From: an uncultured Clostridia bacterium
GTDB taxonomy: Bacteria > Bacillota > Clostridia > Oscillospirales > Acutalibacteraceae
Length of the DNA stretch: 37,932 nucleotides
Assembly (NCBI GenBank): GCA_944376655.1
Contig: CALWDJ010000021.1
Location: 1 to 37,932, forward strand
Reading direction: 5' to 3'
The notes under the pieces were generated by a model. It ran no database searches and was not told the origin of the DNA. It saw nothing but the letters and a program-made list of their open reading frames with translations. Both the position numbers and the translations under genes were made by a program. The first letter of the stretch is position 1. Every line of letters starts with the position of its first letter. This document shows, piece after piece, positions 1 to 7,499 of this stretch.

Positions 1-6
1 TGACCC

Positions 7-61
7 ATAAAATCGAGATTTTAACTCGATTTTATATAATTGCATTTGCTAATGCAATTAT
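7..61. repeat. Two adjacent perfect 11-bp hairpins
   Basis: Two back-to-back inverted repeats are visible. In the first, the arms are 7-17 and 25-35 with a 7-nt loop. In the second, the arms are 36-46 and 51-61 with a 4-nt loop (TGCT). Both stems are perfect, AT-rich and directly abutting. Neither has the GC-rich stem plus one-sided T-run of an ordinary intrinsic terminator. They lie beyond the T-box-controlled mini-ORF at the window edge. Tandem palindromes of this kind occur at some transposon ends and in extragenic palindromic repeats, but the function here is unknown. Confidence 0.6.
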
Positions 62-74
62 TCAGTAGACATTA
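58..74. repeat. 17-bp repeat, inverted copy at the other window end
   Basis: The 17 bases at 58-74 recur exactly as the reverse complement at 37861-37877, close to the opposite end of the window. The left copy overlaps the last 4 bases of the second terminal hairpin. I saw no longer homology on either side of the two copies. Confidence 0.6.
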
Positions 75-100
75 TTTTAATGCTTTAAAGGTTTATAAAT

Positions 101-148
101 TCAAAAAATCAGTAATTCAGAAATACGCCATCGTTTTGTCATAAGCAC
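101..148 (-). CDS. 15-codon ORF downstream of the Trp T-box
   Basis: A strong ribosome binding site (GGGGAGG at 157-163) lies 8 nt before a GTG at 146-148. The ORF is VLMTKRWRISELLIF (first residue read as Met) followed by TGA at 101-103. It carries one Trp codon, and it is the only reading frame with a good ribosome binding site between the T-box terminator and the left edge. It may be the beginning of a tryptophan-related gene broken by mutation or insertion, a leader peptide, or an artefact of a contig end. Nothing in 15 residues identifies a family. Confidence 0.35.
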   Translation of the reverse strand: MLMTKRWRISELLIF

Positions 149-193
149 GGCCTTTTCCTCCCCGCCGGAATTTATTGCTTTCTGCCGGAGCAT

Positions 194-480
194 AAAAAAA
201 CGCCCCTGACAGAAAAATACCTTCTGTCAAGGACGAATAAATCAGATTATCCGCGGTGCCACCTTGAATTCACGGAACCCCGTGCACTTAAATCAGGATA
301 CAAGCATATCCCCGGTAACTTACGCATACCCACGCGTTGCAGAATACTCTGCGGCCTGCGCCGCATTTGACTGCACCCTCAGCGGTCCATTTGACAACTT
401 GTTTCTTACCTGATTCCCAGCAGCACAGGCTCTCTGTAAAGGCATAATTGCCGTTATCTCCGCGTCAACGGTTTAAATTT
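194..480 (-). promoter_or_regulatory. T-box leader, tRNA-Trp specifier (UGG)
   Basis: On the minus strand the conserved T-box core AAGGTGGCACCGCGG lies at 251-265. The rho-independent terminator follows at 203-232 (9-bp stem, loop, T-run 200-194). Upstream, the Stem I motif AGAGAGCC and a GCTGNG-type segment are present. The specifier region reads AAA-TGG-ACC-GCTGAG, and the usual NNN-ACC-xCTGAG context puts the specifier at TGG (387-389). A T-box reading uncharged tRNA-Trp would control tryptophan synthesis, uptake or trpS. No full-length target gene is visible before the left edge, so the target either lies outside the window or has been lost. The T-box assignment is secure; the codon is a good inference from spacing. 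Confidence 0.9.
203..232 (-). terminator. T-box regulated terminator
   Basis: The 9-bp stem pairs 224-232 with 204-212 (one G-T pair), and seven T residues follow on the minus strand (194-200). It sits just after the T-box core, which would form the alternative antiterminator when uncharged tRNA-Trp is bound. Confidence 0.85.
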
Positions 481-491
481 AATTTTTAAGT

Positions 492-520
492 ATTTTATCA
501 TTTTACATACATTTTGTCAA
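492..520 (-). promoter_or_regulatory. Sigma-A promoter of the T-box transcript
   Basis: On the minus strand a perfect -35 TTGACA (515-520), a 17-nt spacer and -10 TAAAAT (492-497) lie directly upstream of the T-box leader. The promoter begins only about 17 nt beyond the stop codon of the ANTAR gene, and no terminator separates the nitrogen operon from it. Confidence 0.85.
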
Positions 521-536
521 GAAAAATTTTAAAAAA

Positions 537-1121
537 TCAGGTATAGGTTTTAATTATATCCTCCGCCACTGTGCGTTTGGTAACGCAGCAGTCCATCGCC
601 TGCCGCTCTATATATCTGTGCGCCTGCTCCTCGTCCATTTTAAGATGGCTGATAAGCAGCCATTTCGCCCGGTTGACAATACGTATTTCCTCCATTTTAT
701 CTTCAATGGAAACAGTTTTCGCCTCAAATCGGCGCAGTCGCTCTCTCGCCGAGCCCAGCCAGCCCACAGCTGTTAAAAACAGAGGCCTTGAAACCGGCTT
801 CGGCAGCGTGAAAACACCGTAGGGCGATACCTTACCGTATACCTCGGCGTGCAGCTCCGAGCGCACCATGATAAGCACAACGGTGCCGCGGCATTCGCAT
901 AAATCAACGGCGAAGCGCTCGCCGGTATTGTCGGGCAGGGGAGAATTTATTATAACGCAGTCAAACGCACGTTCTGAAATCACACGCTTCGCGGAACTGA
1001 TGCTTGAAACGGTAAGCAGGGGAGAGCAGCCTGACTCGCGGAGCAGAGAAGCGGCGGATTCGTTGAATTTTTCCGACGCTGAGACGAGCAGAACGCTGTA
1101 AGCACGCTCTTTAAGGCTCAT
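537..1121 (-). CDS. ANTAR-domain RNA-binding regulator with degenerate receiver
   Basis: This 194-aa protein has an N-terminal receiver-like fold (about 8-120), a short helical linker and a C-terminal ANTAR domain (about 140-190, with a VNRAKWLL helix and ERQAMDCC). ANTAR proteins (AmiR, NasR, EutV families) bind nascent RNA and prevent termination, often in nitrogen metabolism. The receiver lacks the acidic pocket (VSAS where VDDE is usual), and the phosphorylation site is Asn59 instead of Asp (NSPLP). The distal Lys-Pro (KP, about 108) is kept. It is therefore probably not controlled by a histidine kinase. It is the last gene of the glutamate synthase-glutamine synthetase operon and a natural candidate to act on that operon's leader at 7397-7464. 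Confidence 0.85.
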   Translation of the reverse strand: MSLKERAYSVLLVSASEKFNESAASLLRESGCSPLLTVSSISSAKRVISERAFDCVIINSPLPDNTGERFAVDLCECRGTVVLIMVRSELHAEVYGKVSPYGVFTLPKPVSRPLFLTAVGWLGSARERLRRFEAKTVSIEDKMEEIRIVNRAKWLLISHLKMDEEQAHRYIERQAMDCCVTKRTVAEDIIKTYT

Positions 1122-1150
1122 ATTTCTCTCCTCCTTAATGCGGTAATTTT

Positions 1151-2362
1151 TTATTTATCGCAGTAGACTGCCGAAATTCCGGCGGGGATATGCTGTTTTA
1201 TAAAATCGCTGGCTGCCGCCGCCGCTTTTGCCGCGGCAAGGCTGTCAGGCAGCTTTCTGAAGGCGGAAAGGGTTTCGGCGTCCGCCTTGTAAAGGTTTAT
1301 ATTCGCCGCTTTCGGCAGCTCGAGACGGTTCTCAAGACCGTAAAGACCGGCGTATATCATAAGCGCGAAGGCAAGGTAAGGATTGGCGGTCGAATCAGGC
1401 GAGCGCAGCTCCGCTCTGCGGTATTCGCCTATCGCCGCCGGTATCCTCACAAGCTGCGAGCGGTTCTCGCTTGACCACGATACGTAGCCCGGCGCTTTTT
1501 TGGAATTGAAACGCTTGTAGGAATCCTCCGTTGTATTGAGAAAAGCGGTCATTTCACACGCCTTGTCAAGTATTCCGGCTATCACGTAGCAGAGGTTTTC
1601 GGAATTGGGGCAGGGCTTTACCGAAATATTGATATGAAATCCGCTGCCCGGCTCACCTAAAAGCGGCTTGGGAGAAAAATCGGCATATAGTCCGTTGCGG
1701 CGCGCTACTGTTTTAACTACCGTCTGGAATGTAAGGGCATTGTCGGCGGCGGTGAGCGCGTCGGAATACCGGAAGTCTATCTCGTTCTGCCCGGGTCCCT
1801 CCTCGTGGTGGGAGCTTTCGGGGCGTATTCCCATCTGTTCAAGCGTAAGGCATATCTCGCGCCTTATATTCTCGCCCCTGTCCTCAGGCGCGATATCCAT
1901 ATACCCCGCGCGGTCGTAGGGAATTTTTGTCGGTCTGCCGTTTTCGTCAAGCTCAAAAAGGTAAAATTCCTGTTCAGAGCCGAATGAAAAAGCATAGCCG
2001 GCGCGCGCGGCTTCCTCCACCGCTTTTTTCAGTATGCTTCTGGTATCACATTCAAACGGCGTACCGTCCGGATACGTGACGCCCGAGAACATACGCACCA
2101 CCTTGCCGTGCTCGGGCCGCCACGGAAGCTGCGCGAGCGTCGAAGGGTCGGGGTGCAGCAGAAGATCCGAATAGGTCTCGTCGCCGAAGCCCGCGATCGC
2201 CGAAGCATCAAACGCAATGCCGTATTCAAAAGCGCGCGGCAGCTCCTCCGGCATTATCGAGATGTTTTTCTGATTGCCGAAAACATCGCAGAACGCAAGC
2301 CGGATAAACTTGACATCGTCCTCCCGGACGTACTGCATTACCTCTTCTTTTGAGTACCTCAT
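1151..2362 (-). CDS. glnA: Glutamine synthetase, type I-like
   Basis: This is an ATP-dependent glutamate-ammonia ligase of 403 aa, shorter than the usual 440-470 aa of bacterial GSI. The family signatures are all present: metal-binding GSEQE (128-132), GPGQNEIDF (189-197), GSGFHINIS (239-247), the NRSQLVRIP nucleotide-site segment, and RAELRSPD followed by TANPYLAF near residue 330. The gene lies 18 nt after the GXGXG gene and 29 nt before the ANTAR gene, on the same strand. Glutamine made here would feed the glutamate synthase encoded upstream. The short N and C termini suggest one of the compact GS-like Clostridial forms. Activity is likely, though an altered substrate cannot be excluded. 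Confidence 0.9.
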   Translation of the reverse strand: MRYSKEEVMQYVREDDVKFIRLAFCDVFGNQKNISIMPEELPRAFEYGIAFDASAIAGFGDETYSDLLLHPDPSTLAQLPWRPEHGKVVRMFSGVTYPDGTPFECDTRSILKKAVEEAARAGYAFSFGSEQEFYLFELDENGRPTKIPYDRAGYMDIAPEDRGENIRREICLTLEQMGIRPESSHHEEGPGQNEIDFRYSDALTAADNALTFQTVVKTVARRNGLYADFSPKPLLGEPGSGFHINISVKPCPNSENLCYVIAGILDKACEMTAFLNTTEDSYKRFNSKKAPGYVSWSSENRSQLVRIPAAIGEYRRAELRSPDSTANPYLAFALMIYAGLYGLENRLELPKAANINLYKADAETLSAFRKLPDSLAAAKAAAAASDFIKQHIPAGISAVYCDK

Positions 2363-2380
2363 ATTAGCTCCTGCTTTCCT

Positions 2381-3106
2381 TTAATTTGCCACATACATCT
2401 GCTTGTAAGGGTTCCTGCTGTCCGGCGTGACCACCGTGAACGGAGAATCCATAACAGCCTTTTCGTCATATCCGAAAAGACGGCAGTATTCCTTTACATA
2501 TTCCTCAAGCTCGGGCATATCCTCATCGGCCGCCGGCCGCGCCGTTACCTGACCGGGGAATTTTATGTCCCGGCAGTCGGAACGGAGAAACATTTTGCCG
2601 CCGTGCATACCGGTGCAGGGGAAGTAGCCGACGATTTTTTTATCGTCTGCCTCAAGCCCCAGCACGACTATAACCCCGCCCGCCTGATATTCGCCTAAAA
2701 AGCTGCCCGCGCAGCCGCCTATTACTATTACCGGAACCTTTTCTTTATAAGCCTTCATATGTATTCCGGCGCGGTATCCGGCGTCGCCCTTTACAAATAT
2801 TCTGCCGCCGCGCATAGCGTATCCGGCGGCGTCACCTATGCCGCCGTGAACAACTATCTTTCCGGCGTTCATGGTGTCACCTACGGCGTCCTGCGCGTTG
2901 GCGTTCACGGTGATTTCCGCGCCGTTTAAATAAGCGCCCAGCGCATTGCCCGGAACACCGTTTATTGTTATTTTCTTATCCGACATACCAGCGGCAATAA
3001 AGCGTTGTCCACAGCAGTCTGATATGGTTATATCGCCGCTTTCTTCTCTTAACCTGCAGTTGAGCTCTTTATATCCGAGCTGTTTTGCATCTATTATAAC
3101 AGCCAT
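2381..3106 (-). CDS. Stand-alone glutamate synthase GXGXG domain (GltB3)
   Basis: This 241-aa protein is made of right-handed beta-helix repeats with recurring Gly-rich turns (DAVGDTMNAG, GDAAGYAMRGG, GCAGSFLGEYQAGG, CTGMHGGKMF). It matches the C-terminal GXGXG domain of the large glutamate synthase subunit. In full-length GltB this domain is structural and linked to the amidotransferase and FMN domains. Here it is a separate polypeptide, as in archaeal-type split enzymes. Its ATG shares the A at 3106 with the end of the preceding oxidoreductase gene, so the two are translationally coupled. The assignment is firm because the other two GltB domains are separate genes in the same operon. Confidence 0.88.
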   Translation of the reverse strand: MAVIIDAKQLGYKELNCRLREESGDITISDCCGQRFIAAGMSDKKITINGVPGNALGAYLNGAEITVNANAQDAVGDTMNAGKIVVHGGIGDAAGYAMRGGRIFVKGDAGYRAGIHMKAYKEKVPVIVIGGCAGSFLGEYQAGGVIVVLGLEADDKKIVGYFPCTGMHGGKMFLRSDCRDIKFPGQVTARPAADEDMPELEEYVKEYCRLFGYDEKAVMDSPFTVVTPDSRNPYKQMYVAN

Positions 3107-4338
3107 TATACCACACCTCCGAATTTTTTTCTACGGTTTTCTTCTGTAAAGGCGGCGGAAGTGGCGGTTCTCATAAGCATACCGAAATCCACCGTGTCAA
3201 GCGGGGTCTTCTCGCGGATAAGCGAGGTGTAAATTCCGGCGCGTTCTGTTTCGCCTATCAGTATAAAACCGCAGAGCAGTCCGTCGCGTATGAAAAAACG
3301 CTTTATATTTCCGTTTTCTGAGCAGTCGGTCAGCTCGCCGTCATAGCTTCCGGCGGTCATTGCGTGAAGACCAAAAAAGCCTATCGAGTTCATCGGCACC
3401 GCCTTGTCGAACAGGCTCTCGCCGCCCGCCATATTCACGCCCGCGGTAAAGCCCTGCATATATGCGTTCGGAAGCAGAGCGAGTACCTTTTTCTGTCCCG
3501 ATGATATATCATTGCCCTCGGTGCAGTCGCCCGCGGCAAAAACATCCTCTATGCTTGTTCTCATGCCGTCGTCAACAATTATGCCCCTGCCGGTTTCTCC
3601 GCCGGCGTTCTTTACAAGCTCTGTATTCGCGCGCACGCCGACAGCCAGCACCACAGCGTCGAATTTTACCTCGGCGCCGCTTTTCGTATAAGCCGTGTTT
3701 TTACTGAATTTTGTTACCGTGTCCGAAAGCATGAATTTTATACCGTTTTCCTCAAGCCGCTTCTGCATAACGGCAGCGCAGTCAGTATCAAGAATACTTG
3801 AAAGCACACGGTCGGCAAGGTCGCAGACCGTGATGCTTTTAACCCTGCCGTGTAGTCCCTCCGCGCACTTAAGCCCTATAAGACCGGCGCCTACGATAAG
3901 TACGTCGGAATCCTCATTTACTGCCTTTTCAAGGGCCAATGTGTCGTCAAGCGTCATAAAGGCAAATTTTTTTTCTACCGCTTCAAGACCCTCGAACGGC
4001 GGCACAAAGGGGGAGGAACCCGCGGCGACGCAGACTGACGTGTAGGAAACAGAGGAGCCGTCGTCAAGAATTACTTTTTTGTTTTCCTTGTCAAGGCTGA
4101 CTGCTTTTCTGCCGTATAATACCTCGCAGCCGTTCTTTTCGTAGAAATCGGCAGGACGGTAGTTCATTTTTTCCATGTCGGTCTTGTGCTCGAGATAATA
4201 TGAAATCAGAGGGCGGCAATAAACCGGGTGTTTTTCCTCTGATATCACGGTTATCGGCGTCTTGCTGTCCGTGCCGCGTATTCCCTCTATACAGCCGGCG
4301 GCGGCAACGCCGTTTCCGATTATAACATACCGTTTCAT
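3106..4338 (-). CDS. FAD/NAD(P)-dependent oxidoreductase of glutamate synthase
   Basis: This 410-aa protein is a two-dinucleotide-binding-domain flavoprotein. The FAD Rossmann motif is at the N terminus (IIGNGVAAAGC, near 5-15), the NAD(P) motif in the middle (IVGAGLIGL, near 147-155), and the second FAD motif is DVFAAGDC (near 267-274). It resembles NADH:rubredoxin/nitrite-reductase-type oxidoreductases. The ATG at 4338 overlaps the stop of the ferredoxin gene. The probable role is to pass electrons from NAD(P)H through the neighbouring ferredoxins to the FMN of the glutamate synthase domain, in place of the usual GltD subunit. The electron donor cannot be told from sequence. Confidence 0.8.
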   Translation of the reverse strand: MKRYVIIGNGVAAAGCIEGIRGTDSKTPITVISEEKHPVYCRPLISYYLEHKTDMEKMNYRPADFYEKNGCEVLYGRKAVSLDKENKKVILDDGSSVSYTSVCVAAGSSPFVPPFEGLEAVEKKFAFMTLDDTLALEKAVNEDSDVLIVGAGLIGLKCAEGLHGRVKSITVCDLADRVLSSILDTDCAAVMQKRLEENGIKFMLSDTVTKFSKNTAYTKSGAEVKFDAVVLAVGVRANTELVKNAGGETGRGIIVDDGMRTSIEDVFAAGDCTEGNDISSGQKKVLALLPNAYMQGFTAGVNMAGGESLFDKAVPMNSIGFFGLHAMTAGSYDGELTDCSENGNIKRFFIRDGLLCGFILIGETERAGIYTSLIREKTPLDTVDFGMLMRTATSAAFTEENRRKKFGGVV

Positions 4339-4775
4339 TCTTCCTCACCCCGTTCCTCGTATACTATCGCCCGGTTCGGGCAGCCGGCAACGCAGGCGGG
4401 CTCTCCGCAGGAATTGTCAAGGCAAAGCTCGCATTTCTGCATTACGCCGTTTTCTCCGGGTGCCAGCGCGCCGTACGGGCAGACAAGCACGCAGGTAAGA
4501 CAGCCCACGCATTTGTCCTTGTTGATTTTTATAACGCCGTCCTTTTTCGTAATGGCTCCGGCAATACAGCTTTTTACGCATATCGGGTCGGTGCAGTGCC
4601 GGCAGGAAACGGCGTAGGTGATTTTATCGTCCTCCTCTATATGTATGCGCGGATATATGGTTTTTCCTTTAAGCGCAGTCGCCATATCGCTTATACCTGA
4701 ATTGGCAAAGGCGCAGTTATATTCGCAAAGGTGACAGCCGAGACACCATTCCTCATTTACATATACTCTTTTCAT
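4335..4775 (-). CDS. Four-cluster polyferredoxin (HycB/DmsB type)
   Basis: I choose the ATG at 4773-4775 (146 aa). It has GGGGAG seven nt upstream and avoids a 35-nt overlap with the preceding gene that the longer reading would require. Cysteine groups for four [4Fe-4S] clusters are visible: CLGCHLCEYNC, CRHCTDPICVKSC, CVGCLTCVLVC, and CELC with CGEPACVAGC. Proteins of this type relay electrons between subunits. Its position between the FMN synthase gene and the flavoprotein gene fits a relay from the NAD(P)H flavoprotein to glutamate synthase. Confidence 0.87.
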   Translation of the reverse strand: MKRVYVNEEWCLGCHLCEYNCAFANSGISDMATALKGKTIYPRIHIEEDDKITYAVSCRHCTDPICVKSCIAGAITKKDGVIKINKDKCVGCLTCVLVCPYGALAPGENGVMQKCELCLDNSCGEPACVAGCPNRAIVYEERGEEE

Positions 4776-4779
4776 TTTA

Positions 4780-6285
4780 TCACTCCCCGGCGTGTGAGAT
4801 ACCGAGTATCTCAAGCTCTTTTTCGGTCATTCCTATTCCGCGCAGCATAAGGCGGTTGCCTCTTAAAGCCTCGACCGAGTTTATACCCATTCCGCCCATA
4901 AGCTCCTTTATTTCGTGCTTCCATGCGGTCACAAGATTTACAAGGCGTTCGCTTCCGATGTCGGGATTAAGTCTTTTTACAAGCTCTGGTCTCTGCGTCG
5001 CTATGCCCCAGTTGCATTTTCCGGTCTGGCAGGTGCGGCAGAGGTGACAGCCGAGTGCTAACAGAGCCGCCGTTGCGATATAGCAGGCGTCGGCGCCCAG
5101 CGCTATCGCCTTTACCACATCGGCCGCGCTGCGTATTGAACCTCCGACAACAAGAGATACATTGTTTCTTATACCCTCGTCACGCAGTCTCTGGTCCACC
5201 GCTGCAAGCGCTAACTCTATCGGGATACCCACGTTGTCGCGTATCCTTGTGGGAGCGGCTCCGGTGCCGCCGCGGAAGCCGTCTATCGCGATTATATCTG
5301 CGCCGCTTCTCGCGATTCCGCTCGCTATCGCCGCGATGTTATGCACCGCCGCAACCTTTACTATGACCGGCTTTTTGTATTCGGTCGCCTCTTTCAGAGA
5401 GAAAACAAGCTGGCGCAGGTCCTCTATCGAGTAAATATCGTGGTGCGGAGCGGGGGAAATAGCGTCGGAGCCTTCGGGTATCATTCTCGTGCGCGATACG
5501 TCGCCCACTATTTTAGCACCCGGCAGGTGTCCGCCTATGCCCGGCTTCGCACCCTGACCCATTTTGATTTCTATTGCGGCGCCCGCCTTCAAATAGTCCT
5601 CGTGAACGCCGAAACGCCCCGACGCGACCTGAACCACCGTGTTTTCACCGTAGCAGTAAAAATCCTCGTGCAGTCCGCCCTCACCGGTGTTGTAGAGTAT
5701 TCCGAGCTGCTTTGCCGCCCTAGCGAGAGATGCGTGGGCGTTGTAGCTTATGGAGCCGTAGCTCATCGCCGAGAACATAACCGGTACCGAAAGCTCTATT
5801 TGAGGCGGAAGCTCGCATTTAAGTTTACCGTCCGGTCCGCGCTCTGCCTTTTCGGGCTTTTTTCCTAAGAACACACGGGTCTCCATAGGCTCTCTTAAGG
5901 GGTCAATAGGCGGGTTTGTCACCTGCGACGCGTTTATAAGTATTTTATCCCAGTAAACCGGCATCGGCTTCGGGTTGCCCATCGAAGAGAGCAGCACTCC
6001 GCCGCTGTTCGCCTGCTTGTATATTTCTTTTATGGTATCGTTCTGCCAGTTGGCGTTTTCTCTCAATGTGCAGTCGCTCTTTACAATTTTAAGCGCCCTT
6101 GTAGGACAGAGAGAGACGCAGCGCTGACAGTTTACGCATTTGCTCTCATCGCTCATCATAACTCCCTTTGCGGTGTTTAAGTAATGCACCTCGTTGGCGC
6201 ACTGCCGCTCGCATACACGGCAGCCAATGCAGCGGTCGCTGTTTCTTATGACCTCGAATTCGGGGTGTATATATTCTATGCTCAT
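4780..6285 (-). CDS. gltB: Glutamate synthase FMN domain with N-terminal ferredoxin
   Basis: This 501-aa protein starts with a two-cluster ferredoxin module (CIGCRVCERQC and CVNCQRCVSLC, residues about 18-65). The FMN-binding TIM barrel of glutamate synthase follows. Visible features are the glycine-rich GGTGAAPTR loop, VVGGSIRSAADV, and the [3Fe-4S] cysteines in CHLCRTCQTGKC. This is the catalytic half that converts 2-oxoglutarate plus channelled ammonia to glutamate. It is of the archaeal/ferredoxin type, in which amidotransferase, synthase and GXGXG domains are separate polypeptides. Its start overlaps the end of the amidotransferase gene by 4 nt (ATGA), indicating coupled translation. Confidence 0.92.
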   Translation of the reverse strand: MSIEYIHPEFEVIRNSDRCIGCRVCERQCANEVHYLNTAKGVMMSDESKCVNCQRCVSLCPTRALKIVKSDCTLRENANWQNDTIKEIYKQANSGGVLLSSMGNPKPMPVYWDKILINASQVTNPPIDPLREPMETRVFLGKKPEKAERGPDGKLKCELPPQIELSVPVMFSAMSYGSISYNAHASLARAAKQLGILYNTGEGGLHEDFYCYGENTVVQVASGRFGVHEDYLKAGAAIEIKMGQGAKPGIGGHLPGAKIVGDVSRTRMIPEGSDAISPAPHHDIYSIEDLRQLVFSLKEATEYKKPVIVKVAAVHNIAAIASGIARSGADIIAIDGFRGGTGAAPTRIRDNVGIPIELALAAVDQRLRDEGIRNNVSLVVGGSIRSAADVVKAIALGADACYIATAALLALGCHLCRTCQTGKCNWGIATQRPELVKRLNPDIGSERLVNLVTAWKHEIKELMGGMGINSVEALRGNRLMLRGIGMTEKELEILGISHAGE

Positions 6286-7376
6286 ATGTCCGCGCCCTCC
6301 TTTGTCGTAATTATTACCGGCTCGCCGCCTGCCGGCGCCCAGATGTTTTCGGCATCAGGCTCCATAACCCTTATCGCGGCTTCCTCGCTTGCTATGAATA
6401 CTCTGTCGTCCTTATCGCCCACTACCATTGAACGCAGCTTAAGCCTGTCGTTAAGCGCCATAAGTCCGCCGCTGAAGCCTAAAACCACCGAAAACGGTCC
6501 GGTGACAATCAGGCTCGGGAAAAGGGTGCGCAGATAGGTGTATTTTCTGCGCTCGTCGGGGCTTTTGCTCTCAATGGTGCTCCAGAACGGAGCGGCAATT
6601 ACGCCTGCTGCCTCCTCGAGAGTGAGCCCCTGAACGCGGACAAGGTAATCTATTATATATGTAATGACCTCGGTATCGGTCTGAAGGTTGCATTTGTAGC
6701 CGAACATCTCGATAAAACGGCGGTTGGCGTCATACGAGGATATTTCGCCGTTGTGGACTATCGACCAGTCAAGCAGGGAAAACGGGTGAGCGCCGCCCCA
6801 CCAGCCGGGAGTGTTTGTGGGATACCTTCCGTGCGCCGTCCATGAGTAGCCTTCGTATTCCTCGAGCCTGTAAAAAACACCCACGTCTTCGGGAAATCCC
6901 ACAGCTTTAAAGGTGCCCATATTCTTTCCGCTTGAGAAGACGTAAGCGCCGTGCATTTCGGTGTTTATCTTCATCACGGTGCGGGCGACAAACTCCTTTT
7001 CGTCAAGCTGCATAGATGAAAGCACCGATTTGAGCGGCGCGACAAAGTACCGCCATATTACAGGTTCGTCTGTAATGGCGGGTATTTTCCTTGTGGGGAT
7101 TATTTCAGATTTTACTATCTCAAAGCGTTCCTTTAAAAATACTTCACATTCCTTGCGGGTGTCGCGCCGATCGAAAAACATATGCAGCGCGTAAAAATCC
7201 CTGTATTCGGGGTATATGCCGTAGCCCGCGAAACCGCCGCCGAGTCCGTTGGAGCGGTCGTGCATGGGCTTCATTGCTTCGGTGATCTTTTCGCCGGACA
7301 TTCTTTCGCCGTCTCTTGATATTACCGCGGCTATGGCGCAGCCCGAGGGGATTCTTATCTGACCTTCCTTTTTCAT
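6282..7376 (-). CDS. Glutamate synthase class II glutamine amidotransferase (GltB1)
   Basis: This 364-aa Ntn-hydrolase amidotransferase has its probable nucleophile Cys at residue 13 (SGCAI), so a short propeptide must be removed or the Cys be used internally. Other family segments are GRYPTNTPGWWGGAHPFSLLDWSIVHNG (cited by its key NTPG and HNG parts) and QTDTEVITYIIDYL. It would hydrolyse glutamine and hand ammonia to the FMN synthase domain encoded next. It is first in the operon, preceded by AAGGA about 10 nt upstream of the ATG, by a terminator in the leader and by a strong promoter. Separation from the synthase domain is typical of archaeal-type split GOGAT. Confidence 0.88.
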   Translation of the reverse strand: MKKEGQIRIPSGCAIAAVISRDGERMSGEKITEAMKPMHDRSNGLGGGFAGYGIYPEYRDFYALHMFFDRRDTRKECEVFLKERFEIVKSEIIPTRKIPAITDEPVIWRYFVAPLKSVLSSMQLDEKEFVARTVMKINTEMHGAYVFSSGKNMGTFKAVGFPEDVGVFYRLEEYEGYSWTAHGRYPTNTPGWWGGAHPFSLLDWSIVHNGEISSYDANRRFIEMFGYKCNLQTDTEVITYIIDYLVRVQGLTLEEAAGVIAAPFWSTIESKSPDERRKYTYLRTLFPSLIVTGPFSVVLGFSGGLMALNDRLKLRSMVVGDKDDRVFIASEEAAIRVMEPDAENIWAPAGGEPVIITTKEGADI

Positions 7377-7396
7377 TTCAGCTCGTTCCTTTCAGA

Positions 7397-7464
7397 AAAA
7401 ATAAAAAAGGCGCTCATTTCAGAACAGAATAACTCTGTTTAGAAATGAACGCCTTTGCTCATTT
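7397..7464 (-). promoter_or_regulatory. Attenuator in the gltB operon leader
   Basis: The minus-strand transcript begins near 7464. It contains a long hairpin (arms 7442-7455 and 7407-7420, an inner stem AACAGA/TCTGTT, then a T-run at 7397-7408) before the gltB1 ribosome binding site. A second, mutually exclusive pairing is possible: 7459-7464 (AAATGA) with 7443-7448 (TCATTT). That pairing would occupy the 5-prime arm of the terminator. The arrangement is that of a transcription attenuator. It does not show the paired hexaloop (A1, G4) signature of the best-known ANTAR targets. Confidence 0.7.
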
Positions 7465-7470
7465 GAGGAC

Positions 7471-7499
7471 ATTATATACCTTTGAAAACCGTTTGTCAA
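7471..7499 (-). promoter_or_regulatory. Promoter of the glutamate synthase operon
   Basis: On the minus strand, -35 TTGACA (7494-7499), a 17-nt spacer and -10 TATAAT (7471-7476) match the sigma-A consensus perfectly. Transcription would start near 7464, immediately before the attenuator. Such a strong promoter suggests that control is exercised after initiation. Confidence 0.9.

Noticed and set aside
7397-7464. Canonical two-hairpin ANTAR target in the gltB leader
   Set aside because: No hexanucleotide loops with A at position 1 and G at position 4 could be found. Only a terminator and one alternative pairing are supported.
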